DNA from: Maratus speciosus
Taxonomy: Eukaryota; Arthropoda; Arachnida; Araneae; Salticidae
NCBI GenBank assembly: GCA_963932465.1
Contig: OZ010788.1
Span: 197,534,559 to 197,598,558, forward strand
Reading direction: 5' to 3'
DNA: 64,000 bases
Under the pieces are notes generated by a model that had not been told where the DNA came from, searched no databases, and saw nothing but the letters and a program-made list of their open reading frames with translations. How positions within the stretch are numbered: the first letter of the stretch is position 1; each line of letters begins with the position of its first letter. Both the position numbers and the translations under genes were made by a program. Positions 11,654-23,136 of this stretch are shown here, piece after piece.

Positions 11654-13709
11654 TTAGGGTGGTCCTTAAAAAATTAACTTTTAAATTTTCTATGGGGAAC
11701 CCTCCTATTTTGTTCTATGTATAAAATAAAGACTTCCACAAAAATTTCAAAATTTTAAAACATTTTTTAAGGCTCGCTACCAAGGTTTGAATATTTAACA
11801 AAAAATAAAAAAATGACATATTTTGTAATTTAATAATATATTATTAATACAAATCCATAGTCATTACCAAATTGAATCATGGTATGACATTAGGCTTTAA
11901 AGACTGTCATTTTTTTTCAAGTTTCAACATATTTACGCAGTCTATTGTCAAAACACAGACAGGAGTATTTCATGTCTACACTCTACTTCATCTCAACTTG
12001 GCAGCATTGTGAAAGGTAGAGAATCTAATATCCCGCCTTGAAAAATAGTTCTCCGTTATTTTTTAATCTTAATAGCTAAAATGCGTAAAAATTTATAAAA
12101 TAATGTTTATCAATTATAGAATTTGATTATTTGATATCTATAAAATGTCGTACTAAATGGACATAATCGTATCAGAAACCGAGCAAACACAGTCCAAACC
12201 TTAAAAAAAGTTTTCGGCAAGCGTTCTTTTGACTGTTCACTGGGTTTTCCAAATTTTAGAAGGCATTTCAGGATCTGAAAATGTAGACATTCCCATTATC
12301 TTTTCAGATAATGAGAAAAGATAATGTATCTCATTATCTTTTCAGGAAATGGTATTGACCAGTTACTTGTTGTTCCAAAACTTCAATCAGGAGCAGGTGA
12401 GACAATAGCTTCTGCTGATAACGAAATATTGGAGTCGTGGGGAGTACCGAGCAAGTAAAATGTATGAGTTTTGATATAACCTTTGTTAATACCGGATTAT
12501 CAAGAGAAGCTTGTCCTATTCTGGAACATAATATGAACAAAGAAATGATTTGGATTGCCATCATCACATCCTTGAAATACTGTTTTTGTTCTTTATTTTT
12601 AGTATGAAGTTTATTATATTCCTCCATGAGTGCTATCCCACTTTCGGCTACATCATTAACAACTTTGACCGAAGTCGCTAGTGCTTTACATGTCTTGTAA
12701 GATTCATTTTCGTCCCAATTAGTCTATTTCAAAAAAGTGTGAAGGTAAATCTATAATTTAAAAAAAAACCTCAGAGTGCTGCTTGTTAGAAAATCTTGCA
12801 AGTCATTTTGGAGAATGACATCAGGATCAGCACGTATACGTTTCAAGAGTTCATAATTTTCTTCATTTTTAAAGGAATGCAGGGGCGGATTTATGAAGTG
12901 AGGGGCCCCTCTCACTGGAACTTTTTGGGGCCCTTCCATCTTACAAAATTGGGTATATTTATAAGTTAAAAATAATAGATATCCAAAACTTAATTGCAAT
13001 GATTGCTTACAAATTAATTAAAATGTATTCAAATCGTTAAAGATTAATTACACAAATTTTATTTCATATTCAAATTACATCAGATTATTTTACATGAACT
13101 TAAATACTGTGACGGATAAATGTGCTAAAATTATGTGTCTTACTTTCCTTTCCATTTTTTAAGAACATAAAATGATAATTCAAACCAAGGTTATTCAGAA
13201 ATTAAGGAAACAGTATTTTAGTATCTGCTGAGCTATAACTCAAATCCTCTTTTCTTTACTTTTCATTTTTGGTTCATTTATGACATGAAATACGATATAA
13301 ATATATGGGGTTCTGATGCGCGGGACTGCAGCGGCCCGCGCTGCATCCCATTATCTTGCTTGAAATTTTAATTTCATGTTTTAATAAAATAATTTCAGAA
13401 ATCAAATAAATTCATCAATTATAACCAAATTAAATTATATTTTTGTTCTTTTCTACACAACGGGGTTTCAAAGAATGACAAATGCTTTATGGACTTAAAA
13501 AGAATTCGAAGCTCCACGAGTTGTTTTATAACCATCTGCACTGGATTTTTATGTAAATGTATTTTTTAAACATCAATTTAATTAACTAATCTATATATAG
13601 GTTTGTAATTGAATGTGTCTTAATAGCAAATGCTTTAAAAAATGGCCCCAAAAATGTAAATGTCGCACTTCCATAACTGAGATTAGCGAAACATCTGCTA
13701 AAATAGAAA

Positions 13710-13810
13710 AAAATCCCTGGCGGCTCAGCCTACATCCACAGGTAGATTCCGAAGTTAAGTACTAATTTTACCAAAAAAAACCTAATCAAAATTAGAGATC
13801 AAACCTGTTT
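13710..13810 (+). repeat. Interspersed repeat shared with 35265 and 46164
   Basis: The stretch 'aatccctggcggctcagcct...agttaagtactaattt...aattagagat' recurs, diverged, at about 35265-35365, and identically in the second hAT copy near 46164-46264. It may be part of a SINE-like family, but no promoter boxes or tail were identified. Confidence 0.5.
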
Positions 13811-13905
13811 AATAATTTTATCTGGCCGCTTTTGACGAGTTTTTAATTCCATTTAATACGATATTTTTTTCTTCAACTCATATTTTTTTTTCTTTTGCTG
13901 TAAGA

Positions 13906-14400
13906 GTCGGTCCTATCAAAAAGTTGTAGATAAAAGATAATATTAAGAAGATTTATTATAAACTCAAGCGGATTTGATGTCTTGTGAACTGACGAAGTTA
14001 TGATTTTTTTTTGTCTTCATCCCCCCCCCTTCCCCCCCCCCGTTATTGTTTGTTTGTTTGTTTTTAGATTTTTTATATATATAAAAGTTGGTCCTATCAA
14101 AAAGTTGTAGATCAGATTAAAAAAATTTATAATAAATTTAAGTGGATTTGATATCTTCTGAATTGACGAAGTTATGAATTTTTTTCTTCTTCATCCCCCC
14201 CCCCCTTTATTGTTTGTTTTTAGTTTTTTTTATATATATAAAAGTTGGTCCTATGAAAAAGTTGTCAATATAAAAGTTGTAGATAAGATTTAAAAGTTTT
14301 ATAATAAATTTAAGTGGATTTGATATCTTGTGAATTGACGAAGTTATGAATTTTTTTTCTTCGCCCTTTGAGCCCATTTTTAATGATATCAAAAATCTGT
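13906..14400 (+). repeat. Three tandem units of ~150-175 bp inside the hAT element
   Basis: Units share 'ggtcctatcaaaaagttgtagat', 'ggatttgatatcttgtgaa', 'gacgaagttatga' and a C-rich run, starting near 13906, 14087 and 14243. The same array is present in copy 2 (46356-46850). Confidence 0.85.
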
Positions 14401-16794
14401 CATACATAAATTTTTGGCCCTTTTTCTAGAAGTAATAATAACTTTAAACTAATTTTATATGTATTACAATTAAGAAGTTATAGGATTTTTTCTGTTTTCA
14501 CAAAATTCCCCCTATTTCCACCCACTTAGTTCAATTTTGACCATTAACGAGCTTGACCGAGATTTTCTGCCGCTTAATTTTATGTAACAGTTTGGAAGAG
14601 ATTTGTGCAGAATTATCCAATAGTGTACATAAAAGGGTGATATATATATATATATAGTTTTGACTGGTCATGATTGGCGTAGATCTGCAAAAATATCTTA
14701 GAAATTCCAACATAGGGAAGAATGTAATAGGTAGTATTTCTTACGAAATCTACCTAAAATTCATATTGGGGAAAACTATAGGGGGCATTGTCTTTGACAA
14801 ACGTGATATATTTGATTGCCGTGTGTCATTTTTGATCTAGATATGGAGAATTTTTTGAGAGGGAAGAAATATGAACACTTACGATGCAATAATAAACTAT
14901 TGATTACTAGCTGACCCACCCGGCGTTGCCCGGGCCCGTAACAATGAACTTAAACAAAACTCAAGTTTGTATGATTTTATATCTTTGGAAAATCGGGACC
15001 CCAATGTCTTAAGCATCATAGAGTGTTTCAAATTAACTTAGTTTTCGGGAATCCAATGCCTTCGGCAGTGCCTAGTGTGTTCCCAACAAACCTCTTTCTG
15101 AACGAACCTGTGACCTGGTTCTCCGTTGCCTATGGCAGTGTGTACGGGGAGTGCTCCTCACGCACCGAAGATAATCGAAAAAAAAAATGGAATGAGCCGA
15201 ACTTCTTAGTAATCGGGCCCATAGAACCCGACCTGAGAATGCGCCCCCTGGCGGTTGAAGATGGAACTAAAACCTGAAAAACTATCATAAACTAAATTGA
15301 GTGAACCAATTTCCGTTGAAATCGAGCTCATAGAAACCGAGAAAAGAATGTGCCGGTAATGTTCGAAAATTGTGGCAACAGATGTCCAAGATAAACTTTC
15401 ATAATGCAGAAAGTAGCTAAATCGTAATCTAATTTGAATGAACCAATTCCCGTTGAAATTGGGACGATAGAATCCGAGGAAGGAAAACGCTCCCTAACAG
15501 TGGAAGGTGGCCCCTCCTCTATCAATTTAACGAATTATCTTTAACGAAAGTTGTAAAAAACCAGGAAAATCCCCCCCCCCCTTAAAAAAAAAACGGGCTT
15601 TTTTGATTAAACCAGATTTTTTTGGTTTAAACAGGGTTTTTTTTTTTTTTAAATATCTTTTCCCTATAACATATACATGCACATTTATTGATAAAAATAA
15701 ACATTGTTGGATATATAAGTAATATGACATAATTTAAAATAATTTAAATTAAATAATTACAGTCAGTTATGTAGAAAATTTAAATAATTTCAAATTTAAA
15801 TATTATTAGTAAAGTAATAGCTATGTCTTATGTTCCAAAAATAAAATGCTCTACATAGTGATACAATGATCCCTTGAAAATCTTAATAAACAATCCTTTG
15901 ATTACTATTACTAATAATGATGTAGTTTCTTGAATATAATATACTTTCCCTTGTCTATTCACAAAAAATTTCTCTGAAATACTTGTTATCTGGGATGTCC
16001 GATTTTTCTGTTTTCTGTCTATACATGGGCAATTATTATCTTTTATTGAAAATAAAGAATTTTATAAGGAATTCCTGAAATGATTTGACATTTAGCAGTT
16101 GAGTCTTTACATATTTCAAGAAGTTTTGTGTATTGTTATTTGACACGTCTCTTCTGCAATCCCCAATCAAGAAAATTTTCTTTTACAGCTTGACTGAAAT
16201 CTTAAAGATTATGTTATTAATTGCTGTAAATAATCTGCATTTTCTCAAATGAAAATATTTTATGCTAAATATTGAATATTTGTAATCTATTTTATGTTTG
16301 CTAAATTAACATGCTTTAAATTATCTCTTTAGAGCCCCAGATATGTTCATCAACACATGCAATTTTCATTCCACATTCATACAAACATGGCCTAGACTTA
16401 CTATGTCTCATGTTGACTGCCGAGATATTTTTAAAAGTAGAAATTGTTTATATCCAACAATTTGAAACATTTAAATTACGAAATATATATATATATATAT
16501 ATATTCTATTAGGTTTGTTCTAAAAAAGCCAATTGGTTTTTTAGAGAAATAAATCAGTAGAAAAAAAAAAACATGGCTTTTAAAACACGCTTAAAACCAA
16601 TTGGTTTAAACCGTGCCAAACCTGCGCTTTAACATTAACCCAATATTTAATTTACGGATGAAATCCCCCCCCCCCCCATCTCTACATTTAACCACTTACC
16701 TTTAACAATAGCGTTATTTTTAATCTACGGCTGTAGTGACTAAACGTAAGTCGATGCGGAGAAAGAAAATTAATATTCGAAATACGTGGTAGCA

Positions 16795-18960
16795 AGGGTA
16801 TAAGGAAATTTTTTAGTAGTTTAGTAGTTCCGGAGGATCCTAGAACTATGTTTAATAAAATTGCAAGAGAATCGGATCATTTTTAAAGAAGCTGCACCAG
16901 GGCCTCAAGAAGGCGATTAACATTTACAATTGATCGTAGCTGAAGTCTGAGAAATTTTTTTTGACCTTCATGTATTAGCTGAAGAACCTAAGAAGTTGTT
17001 ACCAAAAAAAGCTAGTGAATCAGACTCTTTTTAAGGGGGCTATAATAGGGGAACCATAAGATGTCAATTGATAGTTGAGAGTAGAGCCCTAAGATGAAAA
17101 CATGTTAAAAGGTCCTTGTACTTAAATCTTTAGATCTTTAATTAGTCGAAATTAAGCATAGGGTATGAAAAAATCATTAGAATAAAACTTTAAAGAATAG
17201 CACAAAAATTAGGTGGAATTCTTCAAAAAGGGCCCTAGAGCCCCCCCAAAAATATGAGGGGTAGCTGGAGGTTAGTGGCGTGGCGTGAAAAATTTCGGTG
17301 GTCATCGCAATTATTTAAGTTTGTGGTGAAAAATTATTAACTCTAAAATTCAATGGTTGAATGTTCAAAAAAGAAACTTTAAATCTTACCTTCACTTATA
17401 CATGAACTCCAAATGTTCTTCTAAAACTGGATCGTAGAGTTTTAAAAGCTTATTAAGAGTTTTAAAATATTGCTTGGTCATCGCTGCATCCAGCGATGAC
17501 CGGACGCCACGCCACTGCTGGAGGTCCACAGAAGTTGTTAGAAAAAAAAGCTATTGAATCAGGTCTTTTTTAAAGGTGCGATAATAGGGGGCCCGAAAGG
17601 GGCCAACTGATAGTTGAGAGTAGGGCCCTGAGATAAAAACATATTAAAAGGTTCTATTACTTAGCACTTTAGATTTTGAATTAGTCAAAATTACGCATAG
17701 GGTATGAATTAATCATTTGAATTAAACTTTAAAGAAATGCGCCAAAAATGGGGGGAAATGCTTGAAAAAGGGCCCTAGTTCTCCAATAAATATATGAGGG
17801 TGTTAACTCGGTGAGAGGAGACCAAGACTCAATTATAAAGTTATGCATTGAGAGGGTGACACAATTAGGGGGTGAAAAATGCATGGCGATCGAAAAGTTC
17901 AAGGGGCTCGGGGCCGGGCCCTGGGAAGCCAGGGCCTTAACTGGAATGTAGGAACGGTGGAATAATTAAATGGATAAAGTTTCCCCAAAATAAAGATCGA
18001 ATTAAAAGGGGCAATTTATTAACAATTTAGGACACAAAAACTTCAAGGGGTCCTGTACTAGGTCCCAGGACACAAAGGTCTTATCAGGAATGTAGTTGGG
18101 TGTAAGAAAATATTTTAGTACTTTATAAGGTAGCCGCAGGATCCAAAGTACTATGTAAACGAAAATTGCATGAGAAATTGACTATTTTTAAAGAAGATGG
18201 ATGAAGGGCCCAAGAAGGCAATTAATATTCAAAATTAGTGGTAGCTGGAGTCTAAGATTTTTTTCCTTTTTTTTTTTTTTTTTTGTAGTTTATGTAGTAG
18301 CTGGAGGACCCAAGAAGTTATTAGAAAAAAAGCTAGTGAAATGGACAATTTTTAACGAAGCTATAATAGGAAACCCAAAAGAGACCAACTGATAGTTGAG
18401 AGCAAGGCTCTAAAATGAAAACATGTTAAAAGGTCCTAGTACTTAGTGCTTTAGATCTTCAATTCGGCAAAATTAATCATAGGGTTTGAAATTATCATTA
18501 GAATAAAATTTTAAAGAAATGCGCAAAAAATGGGGGGAAATGCTTTAAAAAAGGTTCCTAGGGTCCCAATAAAAATATGAGAGTGTTGGTCCGGGGGCAG
18601 GACTCCAAGAATCAACTTTAAAGTTACGCATTAAGAGGGTGACACAATTAGGGAGGAGGAAATGCATGGCTCACAAAAAGTACTAGGGGCCCTGGACCGG
18701 AGCTTATGGCGCCAGGGTCTTACTTGGAATGTAGAATTGGGAAGCTAAGTAAATTAAAAAAAGAGCACCAAAAACGAATATTGTATTAAAAGGGGCAATT
18801 AACAATTTAGGGCCAAAAACTTCCAGAACCCTGACCAGGCCCCGGGGAGCCAGATCTTACTTGAAATGTAGAATGGGGGATAACTAAATGAAGAAAGGAC
18901 CCCAAAAACGAAGAAGATCGGATAAAAAGGAGGCAAATTATGAAAAATTTGAAAGGCCGG
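16795..18960 (+). repeat. ~780 bp long-period tandem repeat with three ~227 bp core units
   Basis: The core unit (gctataatagg...gatagttgagag...ttaaaaggtcc...atatgag) occurs at 17040-17268, 17577-17803 and 18360-18586. Neighbouring blocks also repeat: 16795-17030 matches 18110-18350, and 17820-18060 matches 18595-18850. The longer period is about 780 bp. Units have diverged by perhaps 15-25 percent, so the array is old. The spacing between the first and second cores is lengthened by the MITE at 17273. Confidence 0.82.
17273..17517. mobile_element. hAT-type MITE, 245 bp, in copy 1
   Basis: Ends CAGTGGCGTGGCG (the first base is T in this copy) and the matching inverted end CGCCACGCCACTG, with an exact 8 bp target duplication CTGGAGGT (17265-17272 and 17518-17525). 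It interrupts the tandem unit 'tagctggaggt^ccacagaagtt'. An internal inverted motif 'ggtcatcgc'/'gcgatgacc' is near the ends. No coding sequence. The same MITE is at 49724-49968. Confidence 0.9.
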
Positions 18961-21134
18961 GGGGACACCCGTGTCTTAAAAAATAAAAAATCTTATCCTC
19001 AGGTGCATCAGAAAATGGCTTAGACTATCCTTACCCAAATTTTCAAACATCTAGATTAGGCGGTATTACAGGCGGTAGATTTTGCTAGCCATCGCACACA
19101 CAGAGCGAAACTGTATTTTATTAGTATAAATAATCAGTAACAAAGTAAAAATACATTTAAAATATCAGCTTTATGAAAGTTGCAGACCAAGTGTGGGGGG
19201 GGCCCCCCAAAATTAGGGGCCCCAGGTTGGTGGCTCATGATTTAATCGGGCCCTCAATCTGCATAATTAAGTCGTCATAGAATGACTTTAACAGGTTTCG
19301 TTTCGGATCAGACCCAAGTTTCCTTTGAATCCCACTTCATTCCTCCACAACCAACTCCCCAACGAGCTTAGTCCTGATAATAAATAACGGAAAAATAATA
19401 AGGGAAAGCTAAAACATTTCTGGTAGTAGCAAATGATAGAAAATAATTTTATTTATTACATTAAAATGATGTGATATTAACTGAAAAATTAAAAAAGAAG
19501 ACCAAGAAAATCGTTTTATCAAAATGTCATATTTCTCTTCAAACTCAAAAGAAGATTTGGGGGCCCTTGTAATGCGGGGCCCCTCGCGATTGCGACCATC
19601 GCGACCCCTTAAATCCGCCCCTGAAGGAATGCACCATTTTTCTTTTACTTTCAAAAAAGACATTGTCATCGAAAAATGCAAAAGTAACTAGTTCTTCTGT
19701 GAAGTACAGAAATGTCCTAGGAACTTCTTCAAAGCACAGGAAGAAATGATTTCATTTTACGTTTACGTCTTTTTTCAAGTTTTTCAGGAGCAATAAATCA
19801 TTGGGCCTGATACCAGCTGTGAATGTAGATTTTCACCACAAACGAGCAAACTTCATGAACGCAAGATTCTTCCTGCTTAGAGAGTTTAAACTGATTTCTA
19901 AATAAATAAATCTTGAGCGAGTATATGGCCTTCACCATCCATGGAACTCCATACAATCCACCTGGCGCTCTAATGTAAACGCCTCTTTCGGGTACTCTTC
20001 CTAAGAAAATGATGGCAAGCTCTATCAGTTAATTGTAATCGTCCCTTGGTGGAAAAATCATTAAAATGATTTTGAGCAAATTCTGTAATTTCTGACGCAT
20101 TATGTGTTATTTTTTTCATTGATTAAATTGTCAGTTATGGGAGTCTGAAATATGCCATAATCGATAGACATACAAGAAATTTTAAATTGTTTCAATAACA
20201 GTATGTCTGTTCCGCTTGAAACTCAGAGAGACTTAACAACAACTTCCTCAAGCATAATTTCAAGGATGTGATGATGGCAAGCCAAATCATTTCTTTGTTT
20301 ATATTCTGATCCAGAAGAGCACAAGCGTCTCCTTATAATCGGGTATTAACAAAGATTATATCAAAAGTCATAAATTTTACTTGCCTGTAATCCCCACAAC
20401 TCCAATGTTTCGTTAACAGCAGAAGCTATTGCCTCACCTGTTCCTGATTGAAGTTTTGGAACAGTTAGTTAAATGGTCAGTACCTTTACCTGAAACAATA
20501 ATGGGTAATCTGTCTACAATTTCAGGTCTTCTAAAATTTTGTAATCCCAGTGAATAGTCAAAGGAACGCTTGCGAAAACTCTTTTTTTAAGTTTTGTGCT
20601 CTGCTTCTGATACGAATATGGCCATTTAGTACGACATTTTACGAATATAAAAAATATCAAATCCTATAATTTATAAACATTATCTTATAAATCCTACGCA
20701 TTTTAGCTATTTAAGATTAAAAAATAACGGAGAACTATTTTTGAAGGCGGAATGTCAGATTCTCTACCTTTCACAATGCTACCAAGTTGAGGTGAAATGG
20801 AGTGTCGACATGAAATACTCCTGTCTGTGTTTTGAAAATAGACTGTGTAAATATGTTGAAACTTGAAACAAATGACATTCTTTACAGCCTAATATCATAC
20901 CATGACTCAATTTGGGACCAACTATGGATTTGTATTAATAATTTATTATCAGATTACAAAATATGTCAATTTTTAATATTTTTTAAAATATTCAAACCTT
21001 GGTAGCGACCCTTAAAAAATGTTTTAAAATTTTGAAATTTTTGTGGAAGTCTTTATTTTATACATAGAACAAAATAGGAGGGTGCCCCATAGAAATTTTA
21101 AAAGTTAATTTTTTAAGGACCACCCTAATACGTA

Positions 21135-21685
21135 TTTAAGTAACGATTTTTTAAAAATATGTAAAATTATATACATACAATGTGCTATTATACAAAACAA
21201 TTTGCACATTAAAAATGTATATGCATAAAGGAACTTTAGCTACATTAAGCAATTATTTAGTCAAATTTTCTTCTAAAATTACTAATGGGAGGATGGGGCA
21301 GCCAATTTACTACCTTGCCCCGGGGTGAGGTTTAGTATAGATCTGGCACTGCATAACAGGAAAAAATCAGACCAAAAATTGTCTTCCGCGGGGTAAGGGA
21401 TCTGGAGAAAAATCCTTAGTCTCTTTTAGTGTTTAATTATTACAAGTCACTTGGAAAGAATTCAGTTAATTAAATTCCAAACTCCAGGAAAGGTCAATGG
21501 ACCTAGACAAAGCATACTTTCGGGCTTTCCTAGCCTCCTATCCTATAGATCTGCTTAGATTTTTACAGTTAAAAATGAAAATATTGTACTTTCAGTAGAT
21601 TTATTTTAAATGCCAATTAAAATTATAACGTATTACATAAAACAAGAAAATATCTTCTCATATCTAAATTGTGTATTTATTACAG
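21135..21685. other. Flank and intron end upstream of the cysteine-rich exon
   Basis: AT-rich DNA with no repeat or coding signal that I could define; it ends in the acceptor 'gtgtatttattacag'. The upstream exons of the gene, which should include the signal peptide, were not recognised anywhere in the window. Confidence 0.5.
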
Positions 21686-21800
21686 AATTGCGACGCTGTA
21701 ATGAACTCAAACTGTAGAACGAAGGAAGATTGTTTTTGCAAGGGACTGCGGAAATTGACCTGCATCCACGGCAAATGTCTTACTCATGGCAATCACGAAG
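21686..21800 (+). CDS. Cysteine-rich secreted protein, penultimate exon
   Basis: A 115 bp exon bounded by acceptor 'ttattacag' and a perfect donor 'gtaagt' (21801). It starts in phase 0 and ends after one base of a codon, which fits the terminal exon at 31517 exactly. Its 38 codons hold six cysteines spaced C-X7-C-X5-C-X-C-X7-C-X4-C, with 'NSNCRTKEDCFC' in the middle and 'CIHGKC' near the end. Dense, regular cysteines with charged residues between them suggest a small extracellular disulfide-rich fold. Similar spacings occur in arthropod venom, defence and matrix proteins, so the class cannot be decided here and I assign no toxin activity. The N-terminal part and signal peptide must lie upstream and were not found. 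Confidence 0.8.
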
Positions 21801-21969
21801 GTAAGTATGAAATACACAAACAAATAAATAAAATACAAGTGGAAACTGGTTCATTACTTTATAGCAGGCCTGTCTTAATAAGAATGGGAGAAACTTAGGT
21901 TATGGTAAACAATGAAGATACAATGTAGTAACATGACTCAAACCCATGCATCAAAATTATCTCGTAGTA

Positions 21970-23134
21970 CAGTCGAACCCGGTTAAGATGCTCACGCTTA
22001 ATTCGCGATCCCGTTTAATACGCGGATTTTTTTCGATCCCTTGAACATCGCCCATAAGGCTAATATAAAAATATCACGCTCAATACGCGAACGGTTATTA
22101 CGCGATCCCGCTTAATACGCGAAAAAATTTCGGTCCTTTGAGGGGGAAAAATCACGCTTAAGATGCGAATACACTTATCAAGATGCGAATTCCTTCTCTC
22201 TTTTCGAGTGTTGCCAATTTAGTGGATTTTTTATACATTTAAAAAACACTGTTTCCGAATAGTATTGTTTGCTTTATTTAATAAGATATTAATTAAGGTG
22301 AAAATTACTAACTGGAAATAGTGGTAGATATTTGAATAAAACAAAACCCTGATAAATTAGCAAAACTGCAATCCTTCTTTAATCCCGCATTGCTAACATT
22401 CTATGCCTTGCGCATCGTGTATATTCTTACCGTAGTGGAGAGATATAGACGAATTCAATTTTCTCAGATACATCATAAAAATTATTATGATTAGAGGTGA
22501 TCATATTTGTTGTTAGTAAGGTTTTGAATGTACGTTATATCGCTGCTATGTTTTATAATTCATGTTATAGGCAACATGACAACAAATACGATTGCGGTTG
22601 AATAATTATAATTCTTTTATGTTTTCTAAGTTTCCTTTACTTTTTGCTATGCAAACAATATTTTTTATGCAAAGATGAATAAGGACAGTATTTTATTACA
22701 TTAAAAAGAAGGACAGGTTATAATGGTACTCATTATTACAAGCGCTGAATATGATTTTAAAAACTGGGTTGTATTTCAAAGACTTAATATTTTTTCTCTC
22801 TGTTAAAAAACTGTTCTAGTAGGAAAATTATTTTTGTCGTTTTATTTTTGGTTGCAATGTATTAATCAACAATAAATCCATATTTATTTTTCGTTATTAT
22901 TCCAGTAGTTCCTATAAAAAGAAACAATGAGTTAAAAAAAAATACAATAAAATTTTAATTTAAATATACGTAAAAGACAAAATTTTCGACCCTAAGCATA
23001 TAAATGAAAACTCTAAAGCTCATTTAGATGATTAAATATATAAATAAGCTCAGTTCCTGAAACATTATACAAATCACGTTTAATACGCGACTTTTGTTCA
23101 CTTCAATGAAACGCGTTTTAACCGGGTTCGACTG
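21970..23134. mobile_element. pogo/Tigger-like non-autonomous element, 1165 bp
   Basis: Terminal inverted repeats CAGTCGAACCCGGTTAA with TA on both sides (21968-21969 and 23135-23136). Subterminal regions repeat 'cgcttaatacgcga' and related motifs on both sides in mirror orientation. There is no transposase frame. It lies in the intron of the cysteine-rich gene. The terminal sequence resembles pogo-type elements; that family name comes from the motif alone. Confidence 0.82.
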
Positions 23135-23136
23135 TA

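Larger units (their letters stand above)
14907..19130 (-). mobile_element. Non-autonomous Helitron nested in hAT copy 1, ~4.2 kb
   Basis: On the - strand the 3' end reads GGGCAACGCCGGGTGGGTCAGCTAG^T (left edge, 14907-14910 on the + strand), with the GC-rich palindromic stretch expected there. The 5' end at the right edge reads A^TTTATACTAATAAAATAC, close to the usual TCTATACTAA start with C changed to T. Both copies of the hAT element carry it at the same place, so it entered before the hAT element was duplicated. It has no Rep/helicase coding. Most of its length is a ~780 bp tandem repeat plus AT-rich spacer DNA. Confidence 0.72.
12880..19623. mobile_element. hAT-type element, copy 1, 6744 bp, no transposase seen
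   Basis: Terminal inverted repeat CAGGGGCGGATTTA at both ends and an exact 8 bp target duplication AAGGAATG (12872-12879 and 19624-19631); this combination is diagnostic of hAT. Both ends also carry a GAGGGGCCCC block. There is no long open frame on either strand, so it looks non-autonomous. It contains a triple ~160 bp tandem repeat, a Helitron and a hAT MITE. A second copy with a different target duplication lies at 45330-53602. The two differ by roughly a dozen substitutions, a 3 bp indel, a 9 bp duplication near the right end, and homopolymer lengths. Confidence 0.92.
12579..20080 (-). pseudogene. Decayed transposon-encoded protein, disrupted by the hAT insertion
   Basis: On the - strand, coding remnants run from about 20080 to 19632 and continue from 12879 to about 12579. 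The upstream part contains 'FLGRVPERGV' and then 'WMVKAIYSLKIYLFRNQFKL', and later, after frameshifts, a 'RPNDLLLLKNL' stretch. Close to the break is 'TFAFFDDNVFFESKRKMVHS', which continues across the hAT target duplication into 'FKNEENYELLKRIRADPDVI'. Further on come 'VVNDVAESGIALMEEYN' and 'KEQKQY', right where the left inverted repeat begins. The pattern 'VxDxAExGxxLxxEYN...KxEQKQ' is one I associate with a family of uncharacterised proteins common in arthropod and cnidarian genomes; that association is from memory. Frameshifts, stops and the insertion make it non-functional. Confidence 0.65.
11654..21128 (-). mobile_element. DNA transposon with ~0.9 kb terminal inverted repeats, split by a hAT insertion
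   Basis: The arms 11654-~12577 and ~20262-21128 are inverted copies about 90 percent identical by eye. Both start TTAGGGTGGTCCTTAAAAAA and are flanked by the palindrome TACGTA (11648-11653 and 21129-21134). The target duplication is therefore 6 bp, or TA if the ends are read differently. Between the arms lie remnants of one - strand gene, separated by the later hAT element (12880-19623). Without that insertion the element would be about 2.7 kb. I do not assign a superfamily: neither the termini nor the protein matched one I can name with certainty. Confidence 0.78.

Noticed and set aside
14207..14713. Small - strand open frames repeated identically at 46657-47163
   Set aside because: They recur only because they lie in the duplicated hAT element. 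They run through C-runs and AT microsatellites and have no domain.
15023..15277. 84-codon + strand frame inside the nested Helitron
   Set aside because: It is broken in the second copy by a 3 bp change and a homopolymer difference, has no recognisable family, and lies in typical non-coding Helitron sequence.
19409..19681. - strand frame with 'REGPRITRAPKSSFEFEEKYD' text, also at 53397-53795
   Set aside because: It is translation of the hAT right terminus reading into flanking DNA; the two versions differ exactly at the insertion boundary, so it is not a gene.
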